The position numbers were made by a program, and so were the translations under genes. From Actinomadura coerulea (GTDB lineage Bacteria > Actinomycetota > Actinomycetes > Streptosporangiales > Streptosporangiaceae), in the NCBI RefSeq assembly GCF_014208105.1, contig NZ_JACHMQ010000001.1, positions 8,060,001 to 8,124,000 of the forward strand: DNA of 64,000 nt. Reading direction: 5' to 3'. The notes below the pieces were generated by a model that had not been told where the DNA came from, did not search any database, and saw only the letters and a program-made list of their open reading frames with translations. This document shows, piece after piece, positions 41,279 through 48,765 of the stretch (position 1 is its first letter; every line of letters starts with the position of its first letter).

Positions 41279-42421
41279 ATGACGACCGTCGGAGTCGGGA
41301 TGGTCGGGCACGCGTTCATGGGACGCGCCCACTCCCAGGCGTGGCGCAGCGTGGGGCCGTTCTTCGGGCCGCCGCTGACGCCCGTCATGACCGCCCTGGC
41401 GGGACGTTCCGCCGAGCGCGCCCGCGCCGCCGCCGACGCGCTCGGCTGGGCGTCGGTGGAGACCGACTGGAAGGAGCTGCTCCGCCGCGACGACGTCCAG
41501 CTCGTCGACATCTGCACGCCGGGCGACAGCCACGCCGAGATCGCGGTCGCCGCTCTCGACGCGGGCAAGCATGTGCTGTGCGAGAAGCCGCTCGCCAACT
41601 CCGTCGCGGAGGCCGAGGCGATGGCCGCCGCCGCGGACCGGGCGCGCGAGCGCGGCGTCCGGTCGATGGTCGGGTTCAACTACCGGCGCGTCCCCGCCGT
41701 CACCCTGGCCCGCAGGCTGGTGGACGAGGGGCGCATCGGCGCGATCCGCCACATCCGGGCCCAGTACCTCCAGGACTGGCTGGCCGACCCGGAGGCGCCG
41801 TTCACCTGGCGGATGGACCGCGACCGGGCCGGGACGGGCGCGCTCGGCGACATCGGCGCGCACATCATCGACACCGCGCAGTTCATCACCGGGCAGAACC
41901 TCGTCGGGGTGTCGGCGCTGCTGGACACGTTCGTCCCGGAACGCCCCGTCCCCGGCGGCGGGACGGCGCCGGTCACCGTGGACGACGCGGCCCTGTTCGT
42001 CGGGCGCACCGACGGCGGCGCGCTCGCCTCGTTCGAGGCCACGCGGTTCGCCACCGGCCGCAAGAACGCGCTGCGGATCGAGGTCAGCGGCTCCTCCGGC
42101 GCCCTGGCGTTCGACCTGGAGTCGCTGAACGAACTGTGGTTCCACGACCGCGCGGAGGACGGCGCGACCGCCGGCTTCCGCCGGATCGTCGTCACCGAGC
42201 CCGTCCACCCGTACGCGGACCGGTGGTGGCCGCCCGGCCACCTCCTCGGCTACGAGCACACGTTCACCCACCAGGCCGCCGACCTGCTCACCGCGATCGC
42301 GGACGGCACCGACCCGCGCCCGTCGTTCGCCGACGGCCTCCAGGTGCAGCGCGTCCTCGCCGCGATCGCCGGCAGCGCGGAGGCCCGGTGCTGGGTCGAC
42401 GTCGAAGGGAGCGCATCATGA
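41279..42421 (+). CDS. Gfo/Idh/MocA family sugar oxidoreductase
   Basis: A 380-residue NAD(P)-dependent dehydrogenase. The Rossmann start is VGVGMVGHAFMGRAHSQA, then DICTPGDSHAEIA and the hallmark EKPLA (CEKPLANS, about residue 102); the C-terminal domain has GALGDIGAHIIDTAQF with the catalytic His region. These enzymes oxidise or isomerise sugars such as myo-inositol or keto-sugars. ATG 41279 follows GAGAGGTG by eight to ten bases. The next gene overlaps its stop, so the two enzymes act together on the imported sugar. Confidence 0.92.
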   Translation: MTTVGVGMVGHAFMGRAHSQAWRSVGPFFGPPLTPVMTALAGRSAERARAAADALGWASVETDWKELLRRDDVQLVDICTPGDSHAEIAVAALDAGKHVLCEKPLANSVAEAEAMAAAADRARERGVRSMVGFNYRRVPAVTLARRLVDEGRIGAIRHIRAQYLQDWLADPEAPFTWRMDRDRAGTGALGDIGAHIIDTAQFITGQNLVGVSALLDTFVPERPVPGGGTAPVTVDDAALFVGRTDGGALASFEATRFATGRKNALRIEVSGSSGALAFDLESLNELWFHDRAEDGATAGFRRIVVTEPVHPYADRWWPPGHLLGYEHTFTHQAADLLTAIADGTDPRPSFADGLQVQRVLAAIAGSAEARCWVDVEGSAS

Positions 42422-43416
42422 CACGACCGGTCACGCTGTTCACGGGCCAGTGGGCGGACCTGCCGTTCGAGGAGGTCTGCCGGCTGGCGTCCGGCTGGGG
42501 CTACGAGGGCCTGGAGATCGCCTGCTGGGGCGACCACTTCGAGGTCGACAAGGCCCTCGCCGACGACGGCTACGTCCCGCGCAAGCTGGAGACGCTCGCC
42601 GAGCACGGCCTCAAGGTGTGGGCGATCTCCAACCACCTCGTCGGGCAGGCCGTCTGCGACGACCCCGACGAGCGGCACCGGGCGATCCTGCCCGAGCGGA
42701 TCTGGGGCGACGGGGAGCCCGAGGGCGTCCGGCGCCGCGCCGCCGCCGAGATCATGGACACCGCCCGGGCCGCCGCGCGCCTCGGCGTCGACACGGTGGT
42801 CGGGTTCACCGGCTCCTCGATCTGGCACACCGTCGCGATGTTCCCGCCCACCCCCGAATCGATGGTGGAGCGCGGCTACGCCGACTTCGCCGAGCGCTGG
42901 AACCCGATCCTGGACGTGTTCGACGAGGTCGGCGTCCGGTTCGCGCACGAGGTGCACCCGAGCGAGATCGCCTACGACTACTGGACGACCGTCCGGACGC
43001 TGGAGGCGATCGGGCACCGCCCCGCGTTCGGGCTGAACTTCGACCCGTCCCACTTCGTATGGCAGGAGCTAGACCCGGTCGGCTTCCTGCTCGACTTCCG
43101 CGACCGGATCTACCACGTCGACTGCAAGGACACGAAGGTCCGCACGGGCGACGGCCGCCGCGGGCGCCTGTCGTCCCACCTGCCGTGGGGCGACCTGCGG
43201 CGCGGCTGGGACTTCATCTCCACCGGCCGCGGCGACGTCCCGTGGGAGGACGTCTTCCGCGCCCTCAACGCGATCGGCTACGCCGGCCCGATCTCCGTCG
43301 AATGGGAGGACGCCGGAATGGACCGCCTCCAGGGCGCCCCCGAGGCCCTGGAATTCGTCCGCGCTCTCAACATCATGGAACCCCCCACGACGTCGTTCGA
43401 CTCGGCGTTCACATAG
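42418..43416 (+). CDS. Sugar phosphate isomerase/epimerase (xylose isomerase-like TIM barrel)
   Basis: A 332-residue AP endonuclease 2-type TIM barrel. Metal-binding residues expected at barrel ends are visible: HEVHPSE, NFDPSHFVWQ, HVDCKD and SVEWEDAGMD. Such proteins epimerise or isomerise sugars, or act as 3-keto-glycoside hydrolases, next to a Gfo/Idh dehydrogenase as here. ATG 42418 overlaps the upstream stop (ATGA). Seven bases after its stop comes copy 3 of the intergenic hairpin repeat. Confidence 0.92.
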   Translation: MTRPVTLFTGQWADLPFEEVCRLASGWGYEGLEIACWGDHFEVDKALADDGYVPRKLETLAEHGLKVWAISNHLVGQAVCDDPDERHRAILPERIWGDGEPEGVRRRAAAEIMDTARAAARLGVDTVVGFTGSSIWHTVAMFPPTPESMVERGYADFAERWNPILDVFDEVGVRFAHEVHPSEIAYDYWTTVRTLEAIGHRPAFGLNFDPSHFVWQELDPVGFLLDFRDRIYHVDCKDTKVRTGDGRRGRLSSHLPWGDLRRGWDFISTGRGDVPWEDVFRALNAIGYAGPISVEWEDAGMDRLQGAPEALEFVRALNIMEPPTTSFDSAFT

Positions 43417-43421
43417 CTTCT

Positions 43422-43456
43422 TCTCCTCCTTCGGGCTTGGCGGCCCTCCATCGTCG
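43422..43456 (+). repeat. Intergenic hairpin repeat, copy 3
   Basis: TCTCCTCCTTCGGGCTTGGC, then GGCCCTCCATCGTCG, six bases after the stop of the sugar isomerase gene. It matches copies at 35783 and 35828; copy 1 also lies directly after a stop codon. Confidence 0.6.
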
Positions 43457-43487
43457 ACAAAAGCGGGCGCGGTGAGGGGCCCGGCGG

Positions 43488-44186
43488 TCAGGGGAGGGCG
43501 CGGAAGTCCGCGAAGTCGAAGCCCGGGGAGACGACGCAGCTGACCAGGACCTCCTCGTTCCCGGCCGGGCGGGCGGCCTGCCAGGCGCCGGGCGGGACGA
43601 GGGCCTGCGGCACCTGGCCGCCCGCGACGTCCGCGCCCAGCGTGACGGGCTCGGGTTCCGGGGACGGGCGGTCGCCGTCCCCGCCGAGGAGCAGCGTCAG
43701 CGGGCCGCCGGAATGCCACAGCCACAGCTCCGCCGACCGGACGACGTGCCAGATCGACTCCTCGCCGGGCGGCAGCAGGAAGTAGATGGCGGTGGCGGCG
43801 GCCCGCTCGCCCGGGTAGCCGTCCGGTGTGAACGCCGCGTCCGACCGCCATGTCTCGCGGTACCAGCCGCCCTCGGGATGCGGCAGCAGGTCCAGCGCCT
43901 CGGCGGTCGCCGGCCGGTCCAGGGCCGCGACGTGCCGGCCGTCGGGGCCGCGCCGCAGGTAGCGGACGCGGGACGCGGTCGTGCGGTCGATGACGCCGCG
44001 CGCCGGGACGGCGCCGGGGGCGGGGTCCAGGGTGACGGCGACGAGCGGGCCGCCGGTGGACTCCTGGTCGGCGAGGGACAGCAGCCCGGGCTCGTCGTCG
44101 GGCGCCCACACGGCCCCGGCCTCCTCCAGGACGAAACGGGGACCGGGCTGGGCCCGCCATGCGTCGAGCGACGTGAGCAGCAGCAC
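43488..44186 (-). CDS. DUF985 cupin protein with an extra N-terminal domain
   Basis: A 232-residue protein. Residues 95-232 form a DUF985-type cupin (LDLLPHPEGGWYRETWRSDA, then WHVVRSAELWLWHSGGPL and VPPGAWQAARPAG), a family of unknown function usually about 160 residues long. Residues 1-90 form a separate domain (MLLLTSLDAWRAQPGPRFVL, PLVAVTLDPAPG, SRVRYLRRGPDGRHVAALDR) with a layout that resembles DUF952, but I am not sure. The GTG start has no clear Shine-Dalgarno spacing, while TAGGCT lies six bases upstream, so it is probably leaderless. Confidence 0.75.
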   Translation of the reverse strand: MLLLTSLDAWRAQPGPRFVLEEAGAVWAPDDEPGLLSLADQESTGGPLVAVTLDPAPGAVPARGVIDRTTASRVRYLRRGPDGRHVAALDRPATAEALDLLPHPEGGWYRETWRSDAAFTPDGYPGERAAATAIYFLLPPGEESIWHVVRSAELWLWHSGGPLTLLLGGDGDRPSPEPEPVTLGADVAGGQVPQALVPPGAWQAARPAGNEEVLVSCVVSPGFDFADFRALP

Positions 44187-44192
44187 CCTCCG

Positions 44193-44198
44193 AGCCTA
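44193..44198 (-). promoter_or_regulatory. Candidate -10 element for the DUF985 gene
   Basis: On the minus strand TAGGCT is followed by CGGAGG and then the GTG at 44186, a TANNNT-N6-start arrangement. Confidence 0.4.
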
Positions 44199-44231
44199 GA
44201 CCGTCAGCACGATCTCGCCGGTGCCCGCCGG

Positions 44232-44816
44232 TCAGTCCATTTCGGAGAGGCGGGCCGGGTCGAAGGTGATCGGGTACGGGTGGTCCAGGGTGAGGGTCTC
44301 CCCGGAGCGCGCCTTGCCGACGAGTTCGTAGCGGCCGTCGCGGAGTTCCAGCAGGGTGAGGGCGGGACGCGGTTCCAGGTCGACGAGCCAGTAATGCGGT
44401 ATGCCGGTCGCGGCGTACTCGTCCACCTTGCGGACGCGGTCGGTCTGCTCGTTGACCGTGCGCGGCGTGATGACCTCGGCGACCAGGATGAGGTCGGGGC
44501 CGTAGTAGGTGCGGGTCTGGCGTTCGAGCGCGGCGCGGGCCACGTCGCGGGCGACGACGAAGACGTCCGGCTTGCGGACGCCCGCCGGGGTCGTGACGTC
44601 CTGAGGCGCTCCGGCGACGTGCACGTCGGCGTCCGCCTGCCGGGCCGCCTCCTTCAGGACGGTCTTGAGCTGTTCGGCCGCGTGGTCGTGCCACAGGTCG
44701 CCGGGCAGCTCGTTGAGCCAGCCGTCGGCCAGTTCGTAGCGGCGGCCCTCCTCGGGGAGCGCGTCCAGGTCGTACAGCGTGTACGGACCGTGCGCACGGC
44801 CGACCGTGCCGCCCAT
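44232..44816 (-). CDS. Uma2 family putative restriction endonuclease-fold protein
   Basis: A 194-residue Uma2 (DUF820) protein. The PD-(D/E)xK core is visible: LADGWLNELPGD with the first acidic residue, KPDVFVVA (Asp), LILVAEVITP (Glu) and RVRKVDEYAATGIPHYWLVD. The family is abundant in actinomycetes and cyanobacteria and its function is unsettled; a nuclease role is only inferred from the fold. ATG 44816 lies seven bases after AGGGGGA. It is a single gene. Confidence 0.9.
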   Translation of the reverse strand: MGGTVGRAHGPYTLYDLDALPEEGRRYELADGWLNELPGDLWHDHAAEQLKTVLKEAARQADADVHVAGAPQDVTTPAGVRKPDVFVVARDVARAALERQTRTYYGPDLILVAEVITPRTVNEQTDRVRKVDEYAATGIPHYWLVDLEPRPALTLLELRDGRYELVGKARSGETLTLDHPYPITFDPARLSEMD

Positions 44817-44943
44817 GGAATGTCCCCCTGACCTCGATGAACGGGCTGATCCGAATCTAGTGGACGGCCGTCCGGAAAGGGCGCAGCCATGATCGCGCGT
44901 CGGGATGCGGACGAATGTCTCGAAAGCCGAGCGGCGGGGAGTT

Positions 44944-44959
44944 AAGATACATCGCGTCT
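44944..44959 (+). promoter_or_regulatory. Candidate PadR-type site upstream of the DUF1707 gene
   Basis: AAGATACATCGCGTCT agrees at 12 of 16 positions with AAGACATATCGCGTTC at 15671-15686 in front of the DUF4097-PadR operon. It is 62 bases before the DUF1707 start. Confidence 0.45.
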
Positions 44960-45021
44960 TGACCCTCCCGCCGCTGGAGGGGCCAGGCTGTCGAGGCGGA
45001 GACGCCCGAAGGAGAGATGCG

Positions 45022-45585
45022 ATGAGCGTCGAGCAAGACAGGGCCGCGCCCGCCGTGCGCGCCTCGGACCGCGACCGCGAGGAGATGCTCGTCCGGCTCC
45101 ACACCGCCTTCGCCGAGGGGCGGCTGAGCGAAGCCGAGCTGGACGAGCGCATCGACCTGGCCCTGGCCGCGCGCACCTACGACGACCTGGGCGCGCTGGC
45201 CGCCGACCTGCCGGCCGGGCGGGCCGCCCACGAGGAGGCCGGGAGGGCGCCCGCCGGCCGGTTCCAGGTCGCCTACAAGGGGTCGGTGGCGAGGGCCGGG
45301 CGCTGGCGGCTGCCCGAGCGGTTCGCGACCGTCGTCTACAAGGGGACGGGCCTGCTCGACCTCCGCGAGGCCGACCTGGACGGGGAGGTCACGACCCTGT
45401 GGGTGCTCGCCTACAAGTCGACCGTGCAGATCGTCGTGCCGCCCGGAGTGCGCGTGGAGGCGGACGGCGTGGGCGTGTCCGCCGAGGTGCACGGCGCCCC
45501 TCGGGCCGGGGCGCCGGTCCTGCGCGTCAAGGGCTACGCCTACAAGGGAGAGATCGAAGCGAAAGATCGGATATCTCGGGCGTGA
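45022..45585 (+). CDS. DUF1707 (SHOCT-like) domain protein
   Basis: A 187-residue protein. Residues 12-65 form the DUF1707 domain (VRASDRDREEMLVRLHTAFA, then GRLSEAELDERIDLALAART), followed by a hinge and a beta-rich C-terminal domain (about residues 85-187) with repeated VAYKGSV, VVYKGTGLLDL, AYKSTVQIVV, which resembles the DUF4097/LiaF-type beta-helix. No signal peptide. Role unknown. The ATG follows GGAGA by six bases. The upstream motif shared with the PadR operon suggests joint control. Confidence 0.87.
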   Translation: MSVEQDRAAPAVRASDRDREEMLVRLHTAFAEGRLSEAELDERIDLALAARTYDDLGALAADLPAGRAAHEEAGRAPAGRFQVAYKGSVARAGRWRLPERFATVVYKGTGLLDLREADLDGEVTTLWVLAYKSTVQIVVPPGVRVEADGVGVSAEVHGAPRAGAPVLRVKGYAYKGEIEAKDRISRA

Positions 45586-45698
45586 GGTGATAGAACGCTC
45601 CCGCGGCCCCCATCGGCCGCCGTTCACGCGGATGTCAGTACAAGGCCGCCCGTGGCGCGATTTGATGGTGACTCGACAGGGACCGTGAAGGAGCGCGT

Positions 45699-48173
45699 GT
45701 GACGGCGAGGACCCCGGAGCAGCACGAGGCCCGGCGGACGGCCGAGGAGGGCCCGGCGGACTCCCGCCACGTGCGCCGGCGCCTCACCTTCGGCGTCGCG
45801 GGCGATCTCGCCGACATGCCGGCCGCGCGGTCGCCCTGGCAGCGCGCCTACGAGGCGTGGCGGTCCGCCGGGCTGGACTGGGGCCACGGCGCCCCGCCCC
45901 GGGAGGCCGCGCCGCGGCCCGCGAGCCGCGGCGCCGTCCGCGTGAAGTCCCCGGCGCAGTCTCCGCCGCGGGCCGCCGCACCGCGCGGAACGCCGCCGCG
46001 CCCGGTGAGCCCCGACCCGCACGACGTCCGGGTCGCCGGCCCGCCCCGGCCGGTGCCCCGGCCGGCGATGCGGTCCGGGCCGACGCGGCGGCTGCGCGCG
46101 CGGGCCGCGGTCGCGGCCGGGCTCGCCGTGGTCGCCGGCGGCGCGGTCTACGCGGTGTCCCGGGGCGGCGACGGGCCGGCGGAGCAGGGCGTCCCCGGGC
46201 CGGTCGCGGCGGACCGGCTGTTCGCCCCCGACCCGGCCGCCACGAGCGACGGCCTCGTCCAGGACCTCACGACCATCGCCTCCGCGGGCGGGACCGTCGT
46301 CGCGGCGGGCACCGAGGGCGACGGCGTCCCCGGCCGGGAGCGGGCCCGCTTCCTCGTCTCCGCCGACGCGGGGCACGCCTGGTCGCTCGCGGCGCTGCGC
46401 ACGGCGGACGGCTCCGCCGTCCCGCCCGGCGACACCCCGCGCCTCCTCGACGGCGGCGCCGGACGCTGGGCTGCGCTCGGCCGCTCCTCCGCCGGGGGCG
46501 TGACGGCGTGGACGAGCGAGGACGCCGCGACCTGGACGCGCCGCCCGCCCGCCGCGGGCTTCACCCCGTCCGACCAGGTGAACGACCTGGCCCGCACCCG
46601 CCAGGGCTTCGTGGCCGTGGGCGCGTCCGGCGGCCGCGCGGTGGCCTGGAGTTCGGCGGACGGCCGCGCGTGGCAGCGCGTCGACGGCATCCCGGGGATC
46701 ATCGCCCTCGACCGCGTCGCGGCGTCCGGCGACGTCGTCGTGGCGCACGGGACGTACGGCAGGAAGGTCACCGGGAAGCGGGGCGGGAAGAAGGTCACCC
46801 GGACCGTGCGGACCGACGGCCTCTGGCGGACCACCGACGGCGGCCGGACGTGGGCGCTCGTCGCGGTCCCGCAGGCGCAGGGCTCGTACGGGCCCACGAA
46901 GGGCCTGGCGGTCGGGCCCGGCGGGTTCGCGACCGTCCGCGAGGGCAGGCGGACGACCGGCCGCAAGAAGCACCGCAGGACGACGCGCTTCGGCGTCCTG
47001 TTCACCTCGGCGGACGGCGGCGGGTGGAAGGCCGCGGGCCGGTTCGGCGGCGCCGGCATCGAGCGCTTCGACGGCACCCCCTCGGGCCTCGCCGTCATCG
47101 TCCAGGGCGTGAAGGGCGCGCGCACCGTCCTGCGCAGCGCGGACGGCCGCACCTGGCAGCCGGGCGGCACCATCCCCGCGCCGGTGCGCGGCAGCGGCCT
47201 GACGGTCGCCGACGGGAAGATCAACGTTTCCGGGCGGCAGGGCGGCGACGGCTACCTGTTCGGCGTGGACCTGCGCACCGTCCCGGGCGCCGTCCACCCC
47301 GAGCGCTCGGTCAGGTCGCTGGCCGCGGGGCCGGGCGCCTCCGTCGCGGTGGGCAGCACCAACGGCAACGCCGCGATCTGGACGTCCCCCGACGGCCGCG
47401 CGTGGAGGCGCGCCGGGTTCCCCGCCACGGCCGGCCTGCTGTCCGACGCCGTCCGCGGCGGGCGCGGCTGGCTGGCCGTCGGCCGCGTCTCGGGAACGTC
47501 CCCCGGCCCTCTCGCGCTGACCTCGCAGGACGGCGTCAGCTGGCAGAAGCCCGTGTTCCCGGCGGGCCCGCCGCCCGTGGCCGCCGCCACCGGGCCGTCC
47601 GGCTACGTCGCGGTCGGGACGGGCGTGGCCTGGCGCTCGGCCGACCTGCGCACCTGGAGCCGCGTGGGCCTCGACGGCGCCCCGGCCGACGTGGCCGCCA
47701 CGGGCAGGGGTTACGCGGCGGTCGGCGGGCGCGGCAAGGTGCCCGCGGCCTGGACGTCCCCGGACGGCCTCACGTGGACCGCCGCCAGGCTTCCGGCCGG
47801 TCTCACCGCTCCGCTCACCCAGGTCGCGGCCAAGGGCGGCACCCTCGTCGCGATCGCCGGAAACGCCGCCGCGCTGGTGTCCACCGACGCCGGTGCGACG
47901 TGGACGCGGCGCGACCTCGGCCCCGGCCTGACCGCCACCGCCCTCGCGGCGACGCCCCGCGGCTTCGTCGCGGCGGCCTCGGTGAAGGACGACGCGGCGG
48001 TTCTGACGTCACCCGACGGTGTGCGCTGGCGGCGCGTCGCCGTTCCCGGCCTCACGGGCCCCGGCGACCAGCGCCTCACGGCCCTGACCGCCGCGGGCTC
48101 CACCGTCCTGGCGGCGGGCGCCGACGGCGACGCCCCGATCCTCTGGCGCGCCCCCGCCCCCGCCCTCGGCTGA
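45699..48173 (+). CDS. Membrane-anchored beta-propeller protein with Asp-box repeats
   Basis: An 824-residue protein. Residues 1-130 are a disordered Pro/Ala/Arg-rich cytoplasmic region, one membrane span follows (about 134-153), and the outside part (160-824) consists of about twelve sialidase/BNR-like Asp-box motifs of the form S-x-D-G-x-x-W (for example SSADGRAWQR, TSPDGRAWRR, TSPDGLTWTA, STDAGATWTR). Such motifs build one or two beta-propellers; no catalytic residues are evident. The function is unknown; cell-surface binding is plausible. GTG 45699 follows GAAGGAG by five bases. Confidence 0.82.
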   Translation: MTARTPEQHEARRTAEEGPADSRHVRRRLTFGVAGDLADMPAARSPWQRAYEAWRSAGLDWGHGAPPREAAPRPASRGAVRVKSPAQSPPRAAAPRGTPPRPVSPDPHDVRVAGPPRPVPRPAMRSGPTRRLRARAAVAAGLAVVAGGAVYAVSRGGDGPAEQGVPGPVAADRLFAPDPAATSDGLVQDLTTIASAGGTVVAAGTEGDGVPGRERARFLVSADAGHAWSLAALRTADGSAVPPGDTPRLLDGGAGRWAALGRSSAGGVTAWTSEDAATWTRRPPAAGFTPSDQVNDLARTRQGFVAVGASGGRAVAWSSADGRAWQRVDGIPGIIALDRVAASGDVVVAHGTYGRKVTGKRGGKKVTRTVRTDGLWRTTDGGRTWALVAVPQAQGSYGPTKGLAVGPGGFATVREGRRTTGRKKHRRTTRFGVLFTSADGGGWKAAGRFGGAGIERFDGTPSGLAVIVQGVKGARTVLRSADGRTWQPGGTIPAPVRGSGLTVADGKINVSGRQGGDGYLFGVDLRTVPGAVHPERSVRSLAAGPGASVAVGSTNGNAAIWTSPDGRAWRRAGFPATAGLLSDAVRGGRGWLAVGRVSGTSPGPLALTSQDGVSWQKPVFPAGPPPVAAATGPSGYVAVGTGVAWRSADLRTWSRVGLDGAPADVAATGRGYAAVGGRGKVPAAWTSPDGLTWTAARLPAGLTAPLTQVAAKGGTLVAIAGNAAALVSTDAGATWTRRDLGPGLTATALAATPRGFVAAASVKDDAAVLTSPDGVRWRRVAVPGLTGPGDQRLTALTAAGSTVLAAGADGDAPILWRAPAPALG

Positions 48174-48190
48174 GCGGGGGTGCCCGGCGG

Positions 48191-48271
48191 TCAGCCGTTG
48201 CAGCCGCAGGAGCAGCCCTTCGAGCACGAGCATCCGCCGCCATGTCCGCAACTGCAGTCTTTTTTCGTCAT
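48191..48271 (-). CDS. Metallothionein-like cysteine-rich peptide, 26 residues
   Basis: A very small open frame with product MTKKDCSCGHGGGCSCSKGCSCGCNG. Seven cysteines and one histidine fall in CxC, CSCG and GCSCGC pairs, separated by Gly, Ser and Lys, with no aromatic residue: the composition of a metallothionein. It would bind Cu(I) or Zn(II) in the cytoplasm. It is shorter than the 53-residue mycobacterial MymT and I recognise no named family. No ribosome-binding site is present, but TACTTT lies six bases upstream and TAGACG a further 17 bases up, a full leaderless promoter. It is converged on by the propeller gene ending 17 bases away. Confidence 0.72.
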   Translation of the reverse strand: MTKKDCSCGHGGGCSCSKGCSCGCNG

Positions 48272-48277
48272 GAGCGG

Positions 48278-48306
48278 AAAGTAACCTTTGCGGCACTTGT
48301 CGTCTA
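48278..48306 (-). promoter_or_regulatory. Candidate leaderless promoter of the metallothionein-like gene
   Basis: On the minus strand TAGACG (48306-48301), 17 bases, TACTTT (48283-48278), six bases, then ATG at 48271. The -35 part matches TTGACA at four of six positions. Confidence 0.45.
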
Positions 48307-48336
48307 TGACCGGGTGGCGATGGGCACCTGTCGGCG

Positions 48337-48372
48337 AGGACACGGGCAAGGACGCGGGCAAGGACGCGGGCC
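48337..48372. repeat. Short tandem repeat, 12 bases x 3
   Basis: Three consecutive 12-base units AGGACACGGGCA, AGGACGCGGGCA, AGGACGCGGGCC. The last runs into the following terminator stem. Confidence 0.7.
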
Positions 48373-48401
48373 GTCCCTCCGCGGGGGAGGAGGGACGGCC
48401 C
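48368..48401 (-). terminator. Terminator of the small membrane protein gene
   Basis: A perfect 13-bp stem GGGCCGTCCCTCC/GGAGGGACGGCCC with an 8-base loop, 27 bases past the stop of the gene at 48428. Confidence 0.75.
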
Positions 48402-48427
48402 GTGCCCGGTTCGGGGGGACGCGAGAC

Positions 48428-48613
48428 TCAGAAGTTGATATGGAAGTCCACGCCGAGCAGGACGAGGATCCAGAGGAAGACGGCCAGCACCGCGCTGACG
48501 ATCTTCTCGACCAGGCCCTCGTCGATGTAGCCGCGGTCCCAGGCGATGAACACGCCGATGATCAGGTAGATGAGGCCGAGCAGGCTGATGTGCGGCCGAT
48601 ATCGGGTCGCCAT
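48428..48613 (-). CDS. Small two-span membrane protein
   Basis: A 61-residue protein (MATRYRPHISLLGLIYLIIG at the start) with two hydrophobic segments, about residues 10-24 and 39-56, joined by a polar loop (DRGYIDEGLVEK). Similar small proteins occur in other actinomycetes as hypothetical proteins; function unknown. ATG 48613 lies about ten bases after GGGAGGAG. It has its own terminator. Confidence 0.7.
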   Translation of the reverse strand: MATRYRPHISLLGLIYLIIGVFIAWDRGYIDEGLVEKIVSAVLAVFLWILVLLGVDFHINF

Positions 48614-48765
48614 GGAAGGCGTCTCCTCCCGGTGGGGGGTTGTGCCGATCGGACGCTGCCCCGCCGGTCAGGAGAAAAACCCGGAGGTGATTCGGACCTA
48701 ACCGTGACGCTACTTTCGGCATCTCCCAAATCCGGGGACGCTATCGGCCGCCCGGCCCGCGGGCG

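Noticed and set aside
48288..48530. An 80-codon plus-strand frame with repeated GKDA
   Set aside because: The repeat is the 12-base DNA tandem repeat read in one frame; the rest is antisense to the terminator and small membrane protein gene.
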